Assembly: GCF_018070075.1 (NCBI RefSeq) | Contig: NZ_JAGPXE010000009.1 | Span: 124,001-188,000, forward strand | Direction of reading: 5' to 3' | Origin: Saccharopolyspora endophytica | GTDB lineage: Bacteria; Actinomycetota; Actinomycetes; Mycobacteriales; Pseudonocardiaceae | DNA: 64,000 nucleotides | Shown: positions 1 through 9,853 of the stretch, in pieces | Position numbering within the stretch: the first letter of the stretch is position 1 | Layout: each line of letters opens with the position of its first letter | Notes under the pieces: model-generated | The model's input: only the letters and a program-made list of their open reading frames with translations | Told to the model about the DNA's origin: nothing | Database searches by the model: none | Position numbers and translations under genes: made by a program

Positions 1-196
1 GGCCGGTTTCCAGCGGGATCCCCAGGTCTCGCAGCTCGGCCTTGTCCCGCTCGAAGGTCCGGAAGAACGCCTCGTCGGAGGGCGCGTCGGCGTACCCCGC
101 GACGATATGACGGATCCGCTCTGCGGTGAGGTACTGACGGGTCGACAGCAGGCAGAGCACCAAGTTCACCAAGCGTTCAGCACGCACAGTGGCCAC
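1..196 (-). CDS. pafB: PafB, WYL-type transcriptional regulator (N-terminal part only)
   Basis: The gene runs off the left edge; only the first 65 codons are present. Read on the minus strand from a GTG at 196, the protein begins VATVRAERLVNLVLCLLSTR and continues through a winged-helix region (LTAERIRHIVAGY) to a stretch typical of PafB (PSDEAFFRTFERDKAELRDL). This N-terminus is that of PafB, a WYL-domain activator which with PafC controls the mycobacterial LexA/RecA-independent DNA-damage response. In mycobacteria pafB directly follows pafA; here a dehydrogenase gene on the opposite strand separates them. A TAGAGT -10 box lies 6 bases before the GTG, so the mRNA may be leaderless. The WYL domain lies outside the window. 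Confidence 0.88.
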   Translation of the reverse strand, partial: MATVRAERLVNLVLCLLSTRQYLTAERIRHIVAGYADAPSDEAFFRTFERDKAELRDLGIPLETG

Positions 197-202
197 TCCG
201 AA

Positions 203-208
203 ACTCTA
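203..208 (-). promoter_or_regulatory. -10 box of pafB
   Basis: TAGAGT on the minus strand, 6 bases before the pafB GTG. The spacing predicts a transcript that starts at or next to the start codon. No clear -35 is visible. Confidence 0.45.
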
Positions 209-340
209 GCGCCAAAGTATTCGATCATGAGTTCGGGTACCGGCGTGTCGTCGCAGAACACCCATTCGATCGACCGCCGATTTCGGCCGGCACTGAACTC
301 ATCGTCGATGCGAAAGTCGTTCACGAAGCGTTCGCGTTCC

Positions 341-346
341 TACCCT
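341..346 (+). promoter_or_regulatory. -10 box of the SDR gene
   Basis: TACCCT followed by six bases (gaggac) and the ATG at 353. It fits the TANNNT pattern seen before many genes here, although the same six bases also resemble a weak ribosome binding site. Confidence 0.35.
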
Positions 347-352
347 GAGGAC

Positions 353-1048
353 ATGCCTGCTCTGATGATCACCGGTGCCTCGCGCGGCATCGGCGCCGCC
401 ACCGCCCGCCTCGCCGCCGCCCAGGGCTACCGGCTGGCCCTGCTGGCACGCGACACCGACGCCCTGTCCGGCCTGGTCGAGGAACTGGTTTCGGACACCG
501 CCGTGGCACTGCCCTGCGACGTCACCGACCACACCAGCCTGGCCGACGCCGTCGCCACGACCGAGCAGCGCTACGGCGGTGTGGACGCCGTCCTGGCCAA
601 CGCCGGGATGAGCGTGCCGACCTCGTTCCTCGGCAACGACGGCGCCGAACCCGAGCAGTGGCGCGACATGGTGCTCACCAACGTCTACGGCGCGGCGATC
701 ACCGCCCGCGCCGCCCTGCCCGCGCTGGTGCGCAGCAGGGGCCACCTCGTGCTCACCGGCTCCAACGCCGGTCGCGGGATCCGCCCGGGCAACCTCTACT
801 CGGCCACCAAGTGGGCGGTCACCGGCATGGCGCAGAACATCCGGGCGGAGTGCGTGGGCACCGGGGTCAGGGTCACCCTCGTGCAACCGGGCATGGTCGA
901 GACGGACATGACCGCGGACCGGACGGACGTCCCGAAGCTGGCCCCGGAGGACATCGCCCGGGGCATCCTCTACGCCCTGGCGCAACCGGCAACGGTCGAC
1001 GTCAACGAACTGACGATCCGCCCGACCGGCCAGGCGCCCCACAGCTGA
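353..1048 (+). CDS. Short-chain dehydrogenase/reductase (SDR)
   Basis: A 231-residue classical SDR. It begins MPALMITGASRGIG, carrying the TGxxxGIG dinucleotide-binding motif at residues 7-14, then has a CDVTD adenine-contact segment, LANAG and the catalytic YSATK (YxxxK), all in the usual order and length for the family. The basic residue after the glycine-rich motif and LLARD at the end of beta-2 suggest NADP(H), but this is inference. The substrate cannot be told. The start at 353 fits the family N-terminus; a longer upstream reading lacks homology. It sits between pafB and pafA on the opposite strand to both, splitting a pair that is contiguous in mycobacteria, and has its own promoter-like box. 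Confidence 0.9.
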   Translation: MPALMITGASRGIGAATARLAAAQGYRLALLARDTDALSGLVEELVSDTAVALPCDVTDHTSLADAVATTEQRYGGVDAVLANAGMSVPTSFLGNDGAEPEQWRDMVLTNVYGAAITARAALPALVRSRGHLVLTGSNAGRGIRPGNLYSATKWAVTGMAQNIRAECVGTGVRVTLVQPGMVETDMTADRTDVPKLAPEDIARGILYALAQPATVDVNELTIRPTGQAPHS

Positions 1049-1111
1049 AGCCGGGAGCGGCGCTGCGGCCCGGCCGCAGCGCCACCCGGTTCGTGCGGGA
1101 GTCGAACGGCG

Positions 1112-2470
1112 CTACAGCGAGTTGATCAGCCGCTCGACCCGCTCGTCGACCGCCCGGAACGGGTCCTTGCACAGCACGGTCCGCTGGGCCTGATCGTTGA
1201 GCTTGAGGTGCACCCAGTCGACGGTGAAGTCCCGCCCCGCGGCCTGAGCAGCGGCGATGAAGTCACCGCGCAGCTTGGCGCGGGTGCTCTGCGGCGGGGT
1301 GTCCTTGGCGGCCTCGATCTCGCCGTCCTCGGTCGCCCGGTCCACCAGGTCCTTGCGCTGCAGCATGTCGAACAGCCCGCGCCCGCGCCGGATGTCGTGG
1401 TAGGCGAGGTCGAGCTGCGCGATGCGCGGGCTGGACAGCTCCAGACCGTGCTTGTTGCGGTAGCGCTCCAGCAGGCGGAGCTTGATCGCCCAGTCGACCT
1501 CGCGGTCGATCAGCGAGTAGTCCTCCTGCTCGACGGCGTCGAGGGTGCGGCCCCACAGCTCCAGGATGCGCTCGGACATCGGGTCCGAACCGCGCCGCGC
1601 GACGTGGTCGACGGCCCGGCTGTGGTACTCGCGCTGGATGTCCAGGGCCGAGGCCTCCCGGCCGCCCGCCAGCCGCACCGTGCGGCGCCCGGTGAGGTCG
1701 TGGCTGATCTCGCGGATCGCCCGGATCGGGTTGTCCAGGCTGAAGTCCCGGAACTGCACGCCCTGCTCGACCATCTCCAGCACCAGGTTGGCCGCCCCGA
1801 CCTTGAGCAGGGTGGTCACCTCGGACATGTTGGAGTCACCGACGATGACGTGCAGCCGCCGGTAGCGCTCGGCGTCGGCGTGCGGCTCGTCGCGGGTGTT
1901 GATGATCGGCCGGGACCGGGTGGTGGCGCTGGAGACGCCCTCCCAGATGTGCTCGGCGCGCTGGGACAGGCAGTACACCGCTCCGCGCGGGGTCTGCAGG
2001 ACCTTCCCGGCACCGCAGATGAGCTGGCGCGTCACCAGGAACGGCAGCAGCACGTCGGCGATGCGGGAGAACTCGCCGGAGCGTCCGACCAGGTAGTTCT
2101 CGTGGCAGCCGTAGGAGTTGCCCGCTGAGTCGGTGTTGTTCTTGAACAGGAAGATGTCCCCGCCGATGCCCTCGTCGGAGAGCCGGCGTTCGGCATCGAT
2201 GAGCAGGTCTTCGAGGATGCGCTCACCGGCCTTGTCGTGCGTGACCAGCTGCGTGAGGTCGTCGCACTCGGCCGTGGCGTACTCGGGGTGAGAACCCACG
2301 TCGAGGTAGAGGCGGGCACCGTTGCGCAGGAAGACGTTCGACGACCTTCCCCACGACACGACCCGCCGGAACAGGTACCTGGCCACCTCGTCCGGGGACA
2401 GTCTGCGCTGCCCGTGGAACGTGCAGGTGACCCCGAACTCGGTTTCGATGCCGAAGATCCGCCTCTGCAT
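1112..2470 (-). CDS. pafA: Proteasome accessory factor A, Pup--protein ligase
   Basis: A 452-residue carboxylate-amine ligase of the glutamine-synthetase-like Pup ligase family. It phosphorylates the C-terminal glutamate of Pup and joins it to lysines of target proteins. The N-terminus [13 protein letters not shown] carries the ATP/Mg glutamates (Glu9, Glu11) and [16 protein letters not shown] holds Asp57, the position of the catalytic base known from the M. tuberculosis enzyme. Length matches the family (about 452). It is separated from prcA by a strong hairpin terminator and has a TAGTGT -10 box six bases before its ATG, so it is probably transcribed apart from prcBA. Confidence 0.97.
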   Translation of the reverse strand: MQRRIFGIETEFGVTCTFHGQRRLSPDEVARYLFRRVVSWGRSSNVFLRNGARLYLDVGSHPEYATAECDDLTQLVTHDKAGERILEDLLIDAERRLSDEGIGGDIFLFKNNTDSAGNSYGCHENYLVGRSGEFSRIADVLLPFLVTRQLICGAGKVLQTPRGAVYCLSQRAEHIWEGVSSATTRSRPIINTRDEPHADAERYRRLHVIVGDSNMSEVTTLLKVGAANLVLEMVEQGVQFRDFSLDNPIRAIREISHDLTGRRTVRLAGGREASALDIQREYHSRAVDHVARRGSDPMSERILELWGRTLDAVEQEDYSLIDREVDWAIKLRLLERYRNKHGLELSSPRIAQLDLAYHDIRRGRGLFDMLQRKDLVDRATEDGEIEAAKDTPPQSTRAKLRGDFIAAAQAAGRDFTVDWVHLKLNDQAQRTVLCKDPFRAVDERVERLINSL

Positions 2471-2476
2471 GTCTCC

Positions 2477-2482
2477 ACACTA
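2477..2482 (-). promoter_or_regulatory. -10 box of pafA
   Basis: TAGTGT on the minus strand, 6 bases before the pafA ATG, consistent with leaderless transcription starting at the ATG. Confidence 0.45.
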
Positions 2483-2660
2483 GGCGCAAAACCGCCCTCG
2501 CGGCGGTCCGCCGTTCGGGCAACTGTCGAAATGAGTTCGGCTGATTTTGGTAGCAGGCCGTCACTCACCCCGTTGCGCACGCCCCCGCACGGAGCAGCCG
2601 GAATCGCCGTACATCCGTACGATTTCCCGGGATGTGGGCCGCCCGTCCCACCGCGAACGA

Positions 2661-2697
2661 CATCGCTCCCGCACCCGAGGCGGGTGCGGGAGCGATG
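2661..2697 (-). terminator. Hairpin terminator downstream of prcA
   Basis: A perfect 17-bp inverted repeat (2661-2677 with 2681-2697) around a 3-base loop (agg), starting 13 bases after the prcA stop. There is no T-tract, as is usual for actinobacterial terminators. It should isolate prcBA transcripts from pafA. Confidence 0.8.
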
Positions 2698-2709
2698 AGC
2701 TCGGCCGGG

Positions 2710-3453
2710 TCACTTGCCGGACGGGGTTTCCTCGCCGTCCTCGGACTTGTCGGAGTCCTCAGTCGACGCCGGCAGCAGGGCGGTCAGCGCGGCGCCCTGG
2801 ATGCGGCGGAACGTCCGGTTGGGACGGGCGCGGTCGAGGACCGCGACCTCCAGGGCCTTGGTGCCCAGTTCCCGCGCGGAGTCCCCACTGGACGAAAGTC
2901 CCTTGACGGCGACCCGGATGGCGTCGCCCAATTCCATTCCATCGCTGAAGGAATCCTTCAGCGAGCTGGTGATGGTGTCAGCCTGACCGCCCATCACGAC
3001 GTACTGCGGCTCGTCCACGATGGACCCGTCGTAGGTGAGCCGGTACAGCTGGTCCGACTCGGCGGTCGCACCGACCTCCGCCACGCAGATCTCGACCTCG
3101 AACGGCTTGATCTGCTCGGTGAAGATCGCGCCCAGGTGCTGGGCGTAGGTGTTGGCCAGCGACCGCCCGGTCACGTCACGCCGGTCGTAGGAGTAACCGC
3201 GCACGTCGGCGATGCGCACGCCGGCGACCCGCAGCGCCTCGAACTCGCTGTAGCGGCCCACCGCGGCGAAGCCGATGCGGTCGTAGATCTCGGAGACCTT
3301 GTGCAAGGTCGGAGACGGGTTCTCGGCGACGAACAGCACCCCACCGGCGTACTTGAGCACCACCACGCTGCGGCCCCGGGCGATGCCCTTGCGGGCCAGC
3401 TCGGAACGCTCCCGCATCAACTGCTCGGGGGAGGTGTAGAACGGCATCGTCAC
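2710..3453 (-). CDS. prcA: Proteasome subunit alpha
   Basis: A 247-residue proteasome alpha subunit, forming the outer rings and gate of the 20S core. The N-terminal gate segment [20 protein letters not shown] and the alpha-type start [25 protein letters not shown] are visible; there is no propeptide or N-terminal threonine. The tail (after about residue 225) is acidic and disordered-looking ([18 protein letters not shown]). It lies 58 bases after prcB on the same strand and is followed by a strong hairpin, so prcB-prcA form one transcription unit. Confidence 0.97.
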   Translation of the reverse strand: MTMPFYTSPEQLMRERSELARKGIARGRSVVVLKYAGGVLFVAENPSPTLHKVSEIYDRIGFAAVGRYSEFEALRVAGVRIADVRGYSYDRRDVTGRSLANTYAQHLGAIFTEQIKPFEVEICVAEVGATAESDQLYRLTYDGSIVDEPQYVVMGGQADTITSSLKDSFSDGMELGDAIRVAVKGLSSSGDSARELGTKALEVAVLDRARPNRTFRRIQGAALTALLPASTEDSDKSEDGEETPSGK

Positions 3454-3511
3454 GGCTTCTGCACTCCTGAATCTGCTCGCTGTGGCAGGCGGGATCGTGG
3501 GACGGCGCTGG

Positions 3512-4381
3512 TCAGCCGCCCGGGTTCTCCAGGCGTCCGTTGACCACGGCGGTGGCGATCTCGGAGGTCTGCTCCTCGGTCAGACGCACCGCGCCCTCGG
3601 CCGCGGTGATGGTGATGACCGACGGGTAGATCCGCCGGGACACGTCCGGGCCACCGGTGGCGCTGTCGTCGTCCGCCGCGTCGTAGAGCGCCTCCACCGC
3701 GGCGCGCGCGGCGGTGTCCAGGTCGGCGTCCGGGTCGAAGCGCTTCTTCAGCGCCGACTTGGCGAACTGCGAGCCGGAACCGACCGCGTGGTAGCCGCCG
3801 GCCTCGTTGTAGCGACCGCCGACGACGTCGTAGGACACGATCCGGCCTGCGCGGTCGGGGTCTTCGGCGTCGGTGTCGTAACCGGCGAACAGCGGCACGA
3901 CCGCCAGCCCCTGCATGGCCGCGGACAGGTTGCCCCGCAGCATCGTGGCCAGCTTGTTGGACTTGCCGTCCAGCGACAGAGAGATGCCTTCGAGCTTCTC
4001 GTAGTGCTCCAGCTCGACCGCGTAGAGCTTCACGAGTTCCTGCGCGACACCGGCCGTCCCGGCGATGCCCACCGCCGAGTAGGCGTCGGTGACGAAGAGC
4101 TTCTCCATGTCCCGCTGCGCGATGACGTTGCCCATCGTCGCCCGGCGGTCACCCGCCAGCAGCACGCCGCCGCGGAAGGTGACCGCGACGATGGTGGTGC
4201 CGTGCGGCGCCTGCACCGTGCCTTCGGGCACCTTGCGCCCGCCCGGCAGCAGTTCTGGTGCGGCGGCTTGGAGGAAGTCGGTGAACGACGAGGATCCGGG
4301 GGTCAAGTAGGCGGCGGGAAGCGCCTGCCCGGGGAACTGGGCCGAGCTCTGGTCCATCAGCGACATCGTCTCCGTTCTCAC
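3512..4381 (-). CDS. prcB: Proteasome subunit beta (catalytic)
   Basis: A 289-residue proteasome beta subunit with an autoprocessed propeptide. The mature N-terminal nucleophile is Thr62 in [10 protein letters not shown], followed by [12 protein letters not shown] with the expected Asp and Lys/Arg context (FRGG, GDRR). A propeptide of about 61 residues is normal for actinobacteria. Translation probably starts at the GTG of 4381, preceded by an aggag ribosome binding site 5 bases upstream; in-frame ATGs follow at residues 6 and 9. A hairpin and a -10-like TAAAGT lie between pup and this gene, suggesting its own promoter. Confidence 0.96.
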   Translation of the reverse strand: MRTETMSLMDQSSAQFPGQALPAAYLTPGSSSFTDFLQAAAPELLPGGRKVPEGTVQAPHGTTIVAVTFRGGVLLAGDRRATMGNVIAQRDMEKLFVTDAYSAVGIAGTAGVAQELVKLYAVELEHYEKLEGISLSLDGKSNKLATMLRGNLSAAMQGLAVVPLFAGYDTDAEDPDRAGRIVSYDVVGGRYNEAGGYHAVGSGSQFAKSALKKRFDPDADLDTAARAAVEALYDAADDDSATGGPDVSRRIYPSVITITAAEGAVRLTEEQTSEIATAVVNGRLENPGG

Positions 4382-4402
4382 AGGACTCCTGCGACAGGAT
4401 GC

Positions 4403-4408
4403 ACTTTA
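4403..4408 (-). promoter_or_regulatory. Putative -10 box for prcBA
   Basis: TAAAGT on the minus strand, 21 bases before the prcB GTG and downstream of the pup-prcB hairpin. A start about 7 bases further on would give a short leader containing the aggag ribosome binding site. No convincing -35. Confidence 0.35.
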
Positions 4409-4434
4409 GTCATGATCGAGTGCGCAGCGAGCGG

Positions 4435-4463
4435 CACCGGGCCGGTGTTTCTCCGGCCCGGTG
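4435..4463 (-). terminator. Hairpin between pup and prcB
   Basis: A perfect 11-bp inverted repeat (4435-4445 with 4453-4463) with a 7-base loop, about 50 bases after the pup stop. It may terminate or attenuate pup transcription before prcBA. Confidence 0.55.
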
Positions 4464-4511
4464 ACCGGTTCTCGCTTCGATCACCGCCAGGGCGCACCGG
4501 CGGCCGGGGGC

Positions 4512-4703
4512 CTACTGGCCGCCCTTCTGCACGTAGGCGCGCACGAAGTCCTCGGCGTTCTCCTCCAGGACGTCGTCGATCTCGTCAAGGATGGCGTCGA
4601 CGTCCTCGCCGAGCTTTTCGCGACGTTCCTGACCGGCGGCCTCCGGTTCGTTCTCTTCCTCGCCGTCGCCGCCGCCCTGCCGCTGAGCCTTCTCCTGAGA
4701 CAT
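4512..4703 (-). CDS. pup: Prokaryotic ubiquitin-like protein Pup
   Basis: A 63-residue, acidic, intrinsically disordered Pup. The helical C-terminal half (REKLGEDVDAILDEIDDVLE) is the part bound by the Arc/Mpa coiled coil. The protein ends GGQ, so the terminal glutamine must be deamidated to glutamate by Dop before PafA can ligate it, as in mycobacteria. A strong gggagg ribosome binding site lies 5 bases before the ATG. It is encoded between dop and prcB on the same strand, the order seen in M. tuberculosis Rv2112c-Rv2111c-Rv2110c. Confidence 0.97.
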   Translation of the reverse strand: MSQEKAQRQGGGDGEEENEPEAAGQERREKLGEDVDAILDEIDDVLEENAEDFVRAYVQKGGQ

Positions 4704-4860
4704 CTCGCCTCCCGGTGGGTTGAAGTCCCGAACTCCCCCGGAATCGGGGGTGTCCTGCCTTGAACACTACCTATCCGACCACTCGTTCGCCCACGCCCAG
4801 CTGGGCGTCTTTGACGATCTTTCCGACTACCTGACGTGCGCGAAACGCGGTCGTAGCGGG

Positions 4861-6360
4861 TCACCCCTTCGTCAGCGAGTCGACCAGTTCCTCGGCGCTG
4901 TTGCTGGCTTCCAGCAGGGCGCCGACGTGGGCCTTGGTGCCGCGCAGCGGTTCCAACGTCGGGATGCGCACCAGGGATTCCCGGCCGAGGTCGAAGATGA
5001 CCGAGTCCCAGGACGCGGCGGCGACCTCCGACGGGTAGCGCTCCAGGCAGCGTCCGCGGAAGTAGGCGCGGGTGTCCTCCGGCGGGGTGGCGACGGCTTC
5101 CTGCACCTCTTCCTCGCTGACCAGGCGTTTCATCGAACCCCGGGTGACCAGCCGGTTGTAGAGGCCCTTGTCCAGCCGCACGTCGGAGTACTGCAGGTCG
5201 ATCATGTGCAGCCGGGGCGAGGCCCAGCCCAGCCCGTCGCGGCTGCGGTAGCTCTCCATCAGCCGCAGCTTGGCCGGCCAGTCGAGCCTGTCGGCGCAGG
5301 ACATGGGGTCCTTGCCGAGCATGTCGAGCACCTCGCCCCAGGTGTTGAGCACGTCGCGCGAGGCCCGCTCGGCACCGTTGGCGTCGAGGAACTCCGAGGC
5401 CCGCTCGTGGTAGGCGCGCTGGAGGTCCAATCCGGTGAACCGGCGGCCGTCGGCGAGCTCCACGGACTGCTTGAGGGTGGGGTCGTGGCTGATCAGGTGC
5501 ACCGCCTGCACCGGGTCGGCCAGCTTGAGGTCGTCGAACCGCAGTCCGCCCTCGATCATGTCCAGCACCAGCGCAGCAGTGCCGAGCTTGAGGTAGGTCG
5601 AGGTCTCGGCGAGGTTGGCGTCGCCGATGATGACGTGCAGCCGCCGGTACTTGTCGGCGTCGGCGTGCGGTTCGTCGCGGGTGTTGATGATGCCGCGCTT
5701 GAGGGTGGTCTCCAGCCCGACCTCGACCTCGATGTAGTCCGAGCGCTGGGAGAGCTGGAATCCGGGCTTCTCACCCGACTGGCCGATGCCGACCCGGCCG
5801 GACCCGCACATCACCTGCCGGGAGGCGAAGAACGGCGTCAGGCCGCCGATCACCGAGGTGAACGGGGTGTTGCGGGCCATCAGGTAGTTCTCGTGCGTGC
5901 CGTAGCTGGCGCCCTTGCCGTCGACGTTGTTCTTGTAGAGCTGTATGGGCGCGGTGCCGGGCACGCTGGCCGCGCGCAACGCCGCCTCCTCCATCACGCG
6001 TTCGCCGGCCTTGTCCCAGATGACCGCGTCGCGCGGGTTGGTGACCTCGGGCGCGGAGTACTCGGGGTGCGCGTGGTCGACGTAGAGGCGTGCGCCGTTG
6101 GTGAGGATGACGTTGGCCGCGCCGAGGTCGTCGCCGTCCGAACCGTTGGACTGCTGCGCCGCCGAGCTCAGGTCGAACCCGCGCGCATCGCGCAGCGGCG
6201 ACTCGACCTCGTAGTCCCAGCGAGCCCGTCTGGCTCTCGGGATCTCGGCCGCCGCCGCGTACGCAAGCACGATGTGGGTGGAGGTCAGCACCGGATTGGC
6301 GCTGGAATCGCCAGGCACGACGATGCCGTACTCCACCTCGGTTCCCATGATCCGCCGCAT
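4861..6360 (-). CDS. dop: Pup deamidase/depupylase Dop
   Basis: A 499-residue paralogue of PafA. It deamidates Pup GGQ to GGE and removes Pup from substrates. [13 protein letters not shown] opens the ATP-binding domain and [14 protein letters not shown] places Asp95 at the position of the catalytic aspartate described for Dop. Unlike PafA it has the extra Dop-loop segment (roughly residues 40-80, with [19 protein letters not shown]). An open reading extends 161 codons further upstream, but that part has no family similarity and overlaps the Nudix gene; the ATG at 6360 gives the normal N-terminus and has TACTCT seven bases upstream. Confidence 0.96.
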   Translation of the reverse strand: MRRIMGTEVEYGIVVPGDSSANPVLTSTHIVLAYAAAAEIPRARRARWDYEVESPLRDARGFDLSSAAQQSNGSDGDDLGAANVILTNGARLYVDHAHPEYSAPEVTNPRDAVIWDKAGERVMEEAALRAASVPGTAPIQLYKNNVDGKGASYGTHENYLMARNTPFTSVIGGLTPFFASRQVMCGSGRVGIGQSGEKPGFQLSQRSDYIEVEVGLETTLKRGIINTRDEPHADADKYRRLHVIIGDANLAETSTYLKLGTAALVLDMIEGGLRFDDLKLADPVQAVHLISHDPTLKQSVELADGRRFTGLDLQRAYHERASEFLDANGAERASRDVLNTWGEVLDMLGKDPMSCADRLDWPAKLRLMESYRSRDGLGWASPRLHMIDLQYSDVRLDKGLYNRLVTRGSMKRLVSEEEVQEAVATPPEDTRAYFRGRCLERYPSEVAAASWDSVIFDLGRESLVRIPTLEPLRGTKAHVGALLEASNSAEELVDSLTKG

Positions 6361-6367
6361 ACCTCGC

Positions 6368-6373
6368 AGAGTA
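6368..6373 (-). promoter_or_regulatory. -10 box of dop
   Basis: TACTCT on the minus strand, 7 bases before the dop ATG, predicting a leaderless or near-leaderless transcript. Confidence 0.42.
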
Positions 6374-6471
6374 CGGGGTATCGGCGACGGAGCAGAGTGC
6401 TTGAAGCCACAGGTTCGCCGATCGTGCCTTTCGGCGTTGCGCCGACCGGGTGGCACGATCGTGGTGTGGGC

Positions 6472-6984
6472 ATGGGTGAGGAGCAGGTCGCGCTGTACGA
6501 CGCGGCCGGGCGTGTCGTGGGCCGGGCGTCGCGGAGCGAGATGCGCGCGAGGGGGCTGTGGCACGCGGCGACTTCCGCGCTGCTGCTCTCCGGCGATGAG
6601 AAGCGCATCTACGTGCACCGCCGCACCGACACCAAGGACGTCTACCCGGGCCTGCACGACTGCACCGCCGGAGGCGTGGTCGTCGCCGGCGAGGACCCGT
6701 TCGACGCCGCCCGCCGGGAGCTGGCCGAGGAGCTCGGGGTGCGCACCGAACCGGAGTTCCTGTTCCGCGAGGTCTTCGAGCAGAACACCGTCCGGTACCA
6801 CGGTTTCGTGTTCCAGGCGCGCTGGGACGGACCCGTGGTGCACCAGCCCGAGGAGGTCGCCGAGGGCTGGTGGATGCCCGTCACCGAGCTGCGCGAGCGC
6901 CTCGACGACCCGCTGTGGCCCTTCGTGCCCGACGGCCGTCAGTTCACGCGGCGGTGGCTGCGGGAGCGCGCTGCGCGCACCTGA
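6472..6984 (+). CDS. Nudix hydrolase (YfcD/IDI-like)
   Basis: A 170-residue Nudix protein. The Nudix box is complete: [20 protein letters not shown] followed by ELGV fits GX5EX7REUXEEXGU. The fold context ([15 protein letters not shown], then [13 protein letters not shown], and GFVFQARW after the box) resembles the YfcD / isopentenyl-diphosphate isomerase-like branch, which cleaves nucleoside diphosphate-linked substrates; the substrate is not evident. The ATG at 6472 is chosen; a GTG at 6466 is an in-frame alternative. It is transcribed divergently from dop and ends 8 bases before the end of the convergent aldo-keto reductase. Confidence 0.88.
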   Translation: MGEEQVALYDAAGRVVGRASRSEMRARGLWHAATSALLLSGDEKRIYVHRRTDTKDVYPGLHDCTAGGVVVAGEDPFDAARRELAEELGVRTEPEFLFREVFEQNTVRYHGFVFQARWDGPVVHQPEEVAEGWWMPVTELRERLDDPLWPFVPDGRQFTRRWLRERAART

Positions 6985-6991
6985 GCGGCGC

Positions 6992-7942
6992 TCAGTGCCA
7001 CGGCAGCTGGGAGCGCTCGCCCCAGTAGGTCGCCGCGTCGGTGGCGAGTGACTTGAGCGTGGCCAGGTCGTGGTCGTCGAGCTCGACGCGCAGCGCCGCG
7101 AGGTTGGTCTCCAGCTGCTCGACGCTGGCCGGGCCGAGCAGCACCACGTCCGCCCACGGCTGGGCCAGGGCGTGGGCGACCGCGATGGCGTCCGGCCCGA
7201 CGCCGTGGCGGGAGGCGATGGCGGCGAACTCGTCCGGCGGTTTCAGCGCCAGCCGGCCGTTGGCCATGGTCTCCTTGAGCAGCACCCGCCACCCGCCGGT
7301 GTGCACCTCGTTGAGGGTGCGGCCGACCGAGGGCTCGGCGGTGTTCCAGGTGGACTGCACGGCGCTGAACAGCTGCGTCCCGCCGATCTCCAGCTCCCAC
7401 GCCCGCTCGATGGCCTCGGGCTGCGCGGCACCGCTGGTGGAGAAGCCGAGCCGCACGCCGGCGTCGCGGATGCGCGCCAGCTCGTGCTGCAGCTCCAGGT
7501 CCTCGAACAGCGGGCTGTCACCGGTCAGCGAGTGAACCTGGTAGAGGTCGATGCGATCGCCCAGCAGCGTGCGGGTCTCCGCCCACTGGGTGCGCAGGCG
7601 CTCCAGCGAGTGCTCCTTGACCTCGTGGACCTCGGTCTCGATGCGCCACTCGGCGACGTAGGCGTAGCCCCACTTGCTGGAGACGGTGACGTCCTCGTGG
7701 CCCCGCTCCCCCAGCCAGTCGGCCAGGAACTGCTCGGCGCTGCCGTAGGAGCGGGCGGTGTCGACCCATCGGATGCCGTGGGCGTAGGCGGCGTCCAGGA
7801 CGGAGCGGGTGCGCTCCTTCATCGCCTGGGCCGTGCGCTGCTGGGGCAGCACGTCGGCGCGGCCGACGTTGATGTAAGCGGGCCGGCCCAGCGCGGCCAG
7901 CCCGAGTCCCAGCCGCTGCACCGGGTTCTGCGCGGGGATCAT
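6992..7942 (-). CDS. Aldo/keto reductase
   Basis: A 316-residue NADP-dependent aldo-keto reductase barrel. The catalytic tetrad can be followed: Asp and Tyr in [15 protein letters not shown], Lys in VSSKWGYAY and His in IDLYQVHSL; the C-terminal half carries the cofactor-binding part ([15 protein letters not shown]). The ATG at 7942 gives a normal N-terminus ([21 protein letters not shown]) and has TACGTT seven bases upstream; a longer reading from 8026 crosses the terminator hairpin and is unlikely. The physiological substrate is unknown. It lies between the Nudix gene and arc, on the arc strand but behind a strong hairpin. Confidence 0.9.
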   Translation of the reverse strand: MIPAQNPVQRLGLGLAALGRPAYINVGRADVLPQQRTAQAMKERTRSVLDAAYAHGIRWVDTARSYGSAEQFLADWLGERGHEDVTVSSKWGYAYVAEWRIETEVHEVKEHSLERLRTQWAETRTLLGDRIDLYQVHSLTGDSPLFEDLELQHELARIRDAGVRLGFSTSGAAQPEAIERAWELEIGGTQLFSAVQSTWNTAEPSVGRTLNEVHTGGWRVLLKETMANGRLALKPPDEFAAIASRHGVGPDAIAVAHALAQPWADVVLLGPASVEQLETNLAALRVELDDHDLATLKSLATDAATYWGERSQLPWH

Positions 7943-7949
7943 GCCCTGC

Positions 7950-7955
7950 AACGTA
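7950..7955 (-). promoter_or_regulatory. -10 box of the aldo/keto reductase gene
   Basis: TACGTT on the minus strand, 7 bases before the ATG at 7942. Confidence 0.38.
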
Positions 7956-7982
7956 TCCCGCCGCAGGGCCGCCCGCACGAGC

Positions 7983-8021
7983 TCGGGGCCGCCATCCCGG
8001 AAGGAGGGATGGCGGCCCCGA
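7983..8021 (-). terminator. Hairpin terminator downstream of arc
   Basis: A perfect 16-bp inverted repeat (7983-7998 with 8006-8021) and a 7-base loop, 41 bases after the arc stop. It separates arc from the aldo-keto reductase. Confidence 0.8.
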
Positions 8022-8062
8022 ATCACCGTCGTTCGACCACGCGTGCGAGCGCGGCACCTGAG

Positions 8063-9853
8063 CTACAGGTACTGGCCGGTGTTCGTCGCGGTGTCGATCG
8101 CTCGGCCGGATTCCTGGTTCTTCCCGCTGACCAGGGTGCGGATGTAGACGATCCGCTCGCCCTTCTTGCCGGAGATGCGGGCCCAGTCGTCCGGGTTGGT
8201 GGTGTTGGGCAGGTCCTCGTTCTCGGCGAACTCGTCGATGATGGCGTCCTGCAGGTGCTGCACCCGCAGGCCCGGCTGGTTGGTCTCCAGCACCGACTTG
8301 ATCGCCGCCTTCTTGGCCCTGTCCACGATGTTCTGGATCATCGCGCCGGAGTTGAAGTCCTTGAAGTACAGGACCTCCTTGTCACCGTTGGCGTAGGTGA
8401 CCTCCAGGAACCGGTTCTCGTCGGTTTCGGCGTACATCCGCTCCACCGTGGCCTGGATCATCGCGTCCAGGCACGCGGCGTTGTCGCCGCCGAACTCCTT
8501 GAGGTCCTCCTCATGGATCGGCAGTTCGGTGGTGAGGTACTTGGAGAAGATGTCCTTGGCCGATTCGGCGTCCGGACGCTCGATCTTGATCTTCACGTCG
8601 AGCCGGCCGGGGCGCAGGATCGCCGGGTCGATCATGTCCTCGCGGTTGGAGGCACCGATGACGATGACGTTCTCCAGGCCTTCCACACCGTCGATCTCGC
8701 TCAGCAGCTGCGGGACGATGGTGGTCTCCACGTCGGAGGACACACCGCTGCCGCGGGTCCGGAAGATCGAGTCCATCTCGTCGAAGAACACGATCACCGG
8801 CGTGCCCTCGGAGGCCTTCTCCCGAGCGCGCTGGAAGATCATCCGGATGTGCCGTTCGGTCTCGCCGACGAACTTGTTGAGCAGCTCGGGGCCCTTGATG
8901 TTCAGGAAGTAGGACTTCGCCTGACCATCGTCGTCACCTCGCGCCGCGGCCACCTTCTTGGCCAGGGAATTCGCCACCGCCTTGGCGATGAGCGTCTTCC
9001 CGCAGCCCGGTGGCCCGTAGAGCAGGACGCCCTTGGGCGGGCGCAGCTGGTACTGCACGTAGAGGTCGGAGTGCAGGAACGGCAGCTCCACGGCGTCGCG
9101 GATCTGCTCGATCTGCCCGGCGAGGCCACCGATGTCGCGGTAGCCGACGTCCGGCACCTCCTCGAGGGTGAGGTCCTCGACCTCGGCCTTGGGCACCACG
9201 TCGTAGGCGTAGCCGGCCTTGCTGTCGACCAGCAGCGAATCGCCGGCCTTCAGCCCGGAGTCGGCCAGAGGTTCGGTCAGCCACACGACGCGTTCCTCGT
9301 CGGTGTGCCCCATCACCAGCGCGCGCGGGCTCTCGCCCTCGGCGTAGGACAGGACCTCCCGGAAGGTGCACACCTCACCGGTCTGCTCGAACGCACCCGC
9401 CTCGACCACCGTGAGGGCCTCGTTGAGGCGCACCGACTGCCCCAACCGCAGGTCCCCGGCCTCGACGTTCGGCGACACCGCCACCCGCATCTTGCGACCG
9501 GAGGTGAACACGTCGACCGTGCTGTCCTCGTAGGCGTGCAGGAACACGCCGTACCCGCTCGGGGGCTGGGCGAGGCGGTCGACCTCCTCGCGCAGTGCCA
9601 TCAGCTGGCCCCGCGCTTCCTTCAGGGTCTCGGTGAGTTTGGCGTTCCGTTCGGTGAGCTGGCTCACTCTCTCGGATGCCTCGGCCAGCCGCTTTTCCAG
9701 CAGGCGCGCCTGTTGAGGAGACTCGTTGAGCCTGCGGCGAAGCAGTGCGACCTCGTCTTCGAGAAGACGGATCTGGCTGCGGAGCTCCGCGGAGCCCGCA
9801 CCCTGCTCGCCGTCGCCCTCCTCAGGCCGGCTGCCGGGACGGTCGTGCTGCAT
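8063..9853 (-). CDS. arc: Proteasome-associated AAA ATPase ARC/Mpa
   Basis: A 596-residue ATPase that binds Pup, unfolds pupylated proteins and feeds them to the 20S core. Order of parts: N-terminal coiled coil (about 21-95, the Pup-binding region), tandem OB folds (about 100-235), then the AAA module with Walker A GPPGCGKT at 280-287 and Walker [10 protein letters not shown]. The C-terminus is GQYL, the motif whose penultimate tyrosine docks into the proteasome alpha ring. The ATG at 9853 is preceded by a strong gggaggagg; a 39-codon upstream extension has no support. Confidence 0.97.
   Translation of the reverse strand: MQHDRPGSRPEEGDGEQGAGSAELRSQIRLLEDEVALLRRRLNESPQQARLLEKRLAEASERVSQLTERNAKLTETLKEARGQLMALREEVDRLAQPPSGYGVFLHAYEDSTVDVFTSGRKMRVAVSPNVEAGDLRLGQSVRLNEALTVVEAGAFEQTGEVCTFREVLSYAEGESPRALVMGHTDEERVVWLTEPLADSGLKAGDSLLVDSKAGYAYDVVPKAEVEDLTLEEVPDVGYRDIGGLAGQIEQIRDAVELPFLHSDLYVQYQLRPPKGVLLYGPPGCGKTLIAKAVANSLAKKVAAARGDDDGQAKSYFLNIKGPELLNKFVGETERHIRMIFQRAREKASEGTPVIVFFDEMDSIFRTRGSGVSSDVETTIVPQLLSEIDGVEGLENVIVIGASNREDMIDPAILRPGRLDVKIKIERPDAESAKDIFSKYLTTELPIHEEDLKEFGGDNAACLDAMIQATVERMYAETDENRFLEVTYANGDKEVLYFKDFNSGAMIQNIVDRAKKAAIKSVLETNQPGLRVQHLQDAIIDEFAENEDLPNTTNPDDWARISGKKGERIVYIRTLVSGKNQESGRAIDTATNTGQYL

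Noticed and set aside
4720-6471. A long plus-strand open frame running through pup and dop into the Nudix gene
   Set aside because: It is antisense to dop and has no family features before [10 protein letters not shown]; high GC keeps antisense frames open. Only the Nudix part from 6472 is real.
6361-6843. N-terminal extension of Dop by 161 residues
   Set aside because: It overlaps the Nudix gene on the other strand, and the normal Dop N-terminus starts at 6360.
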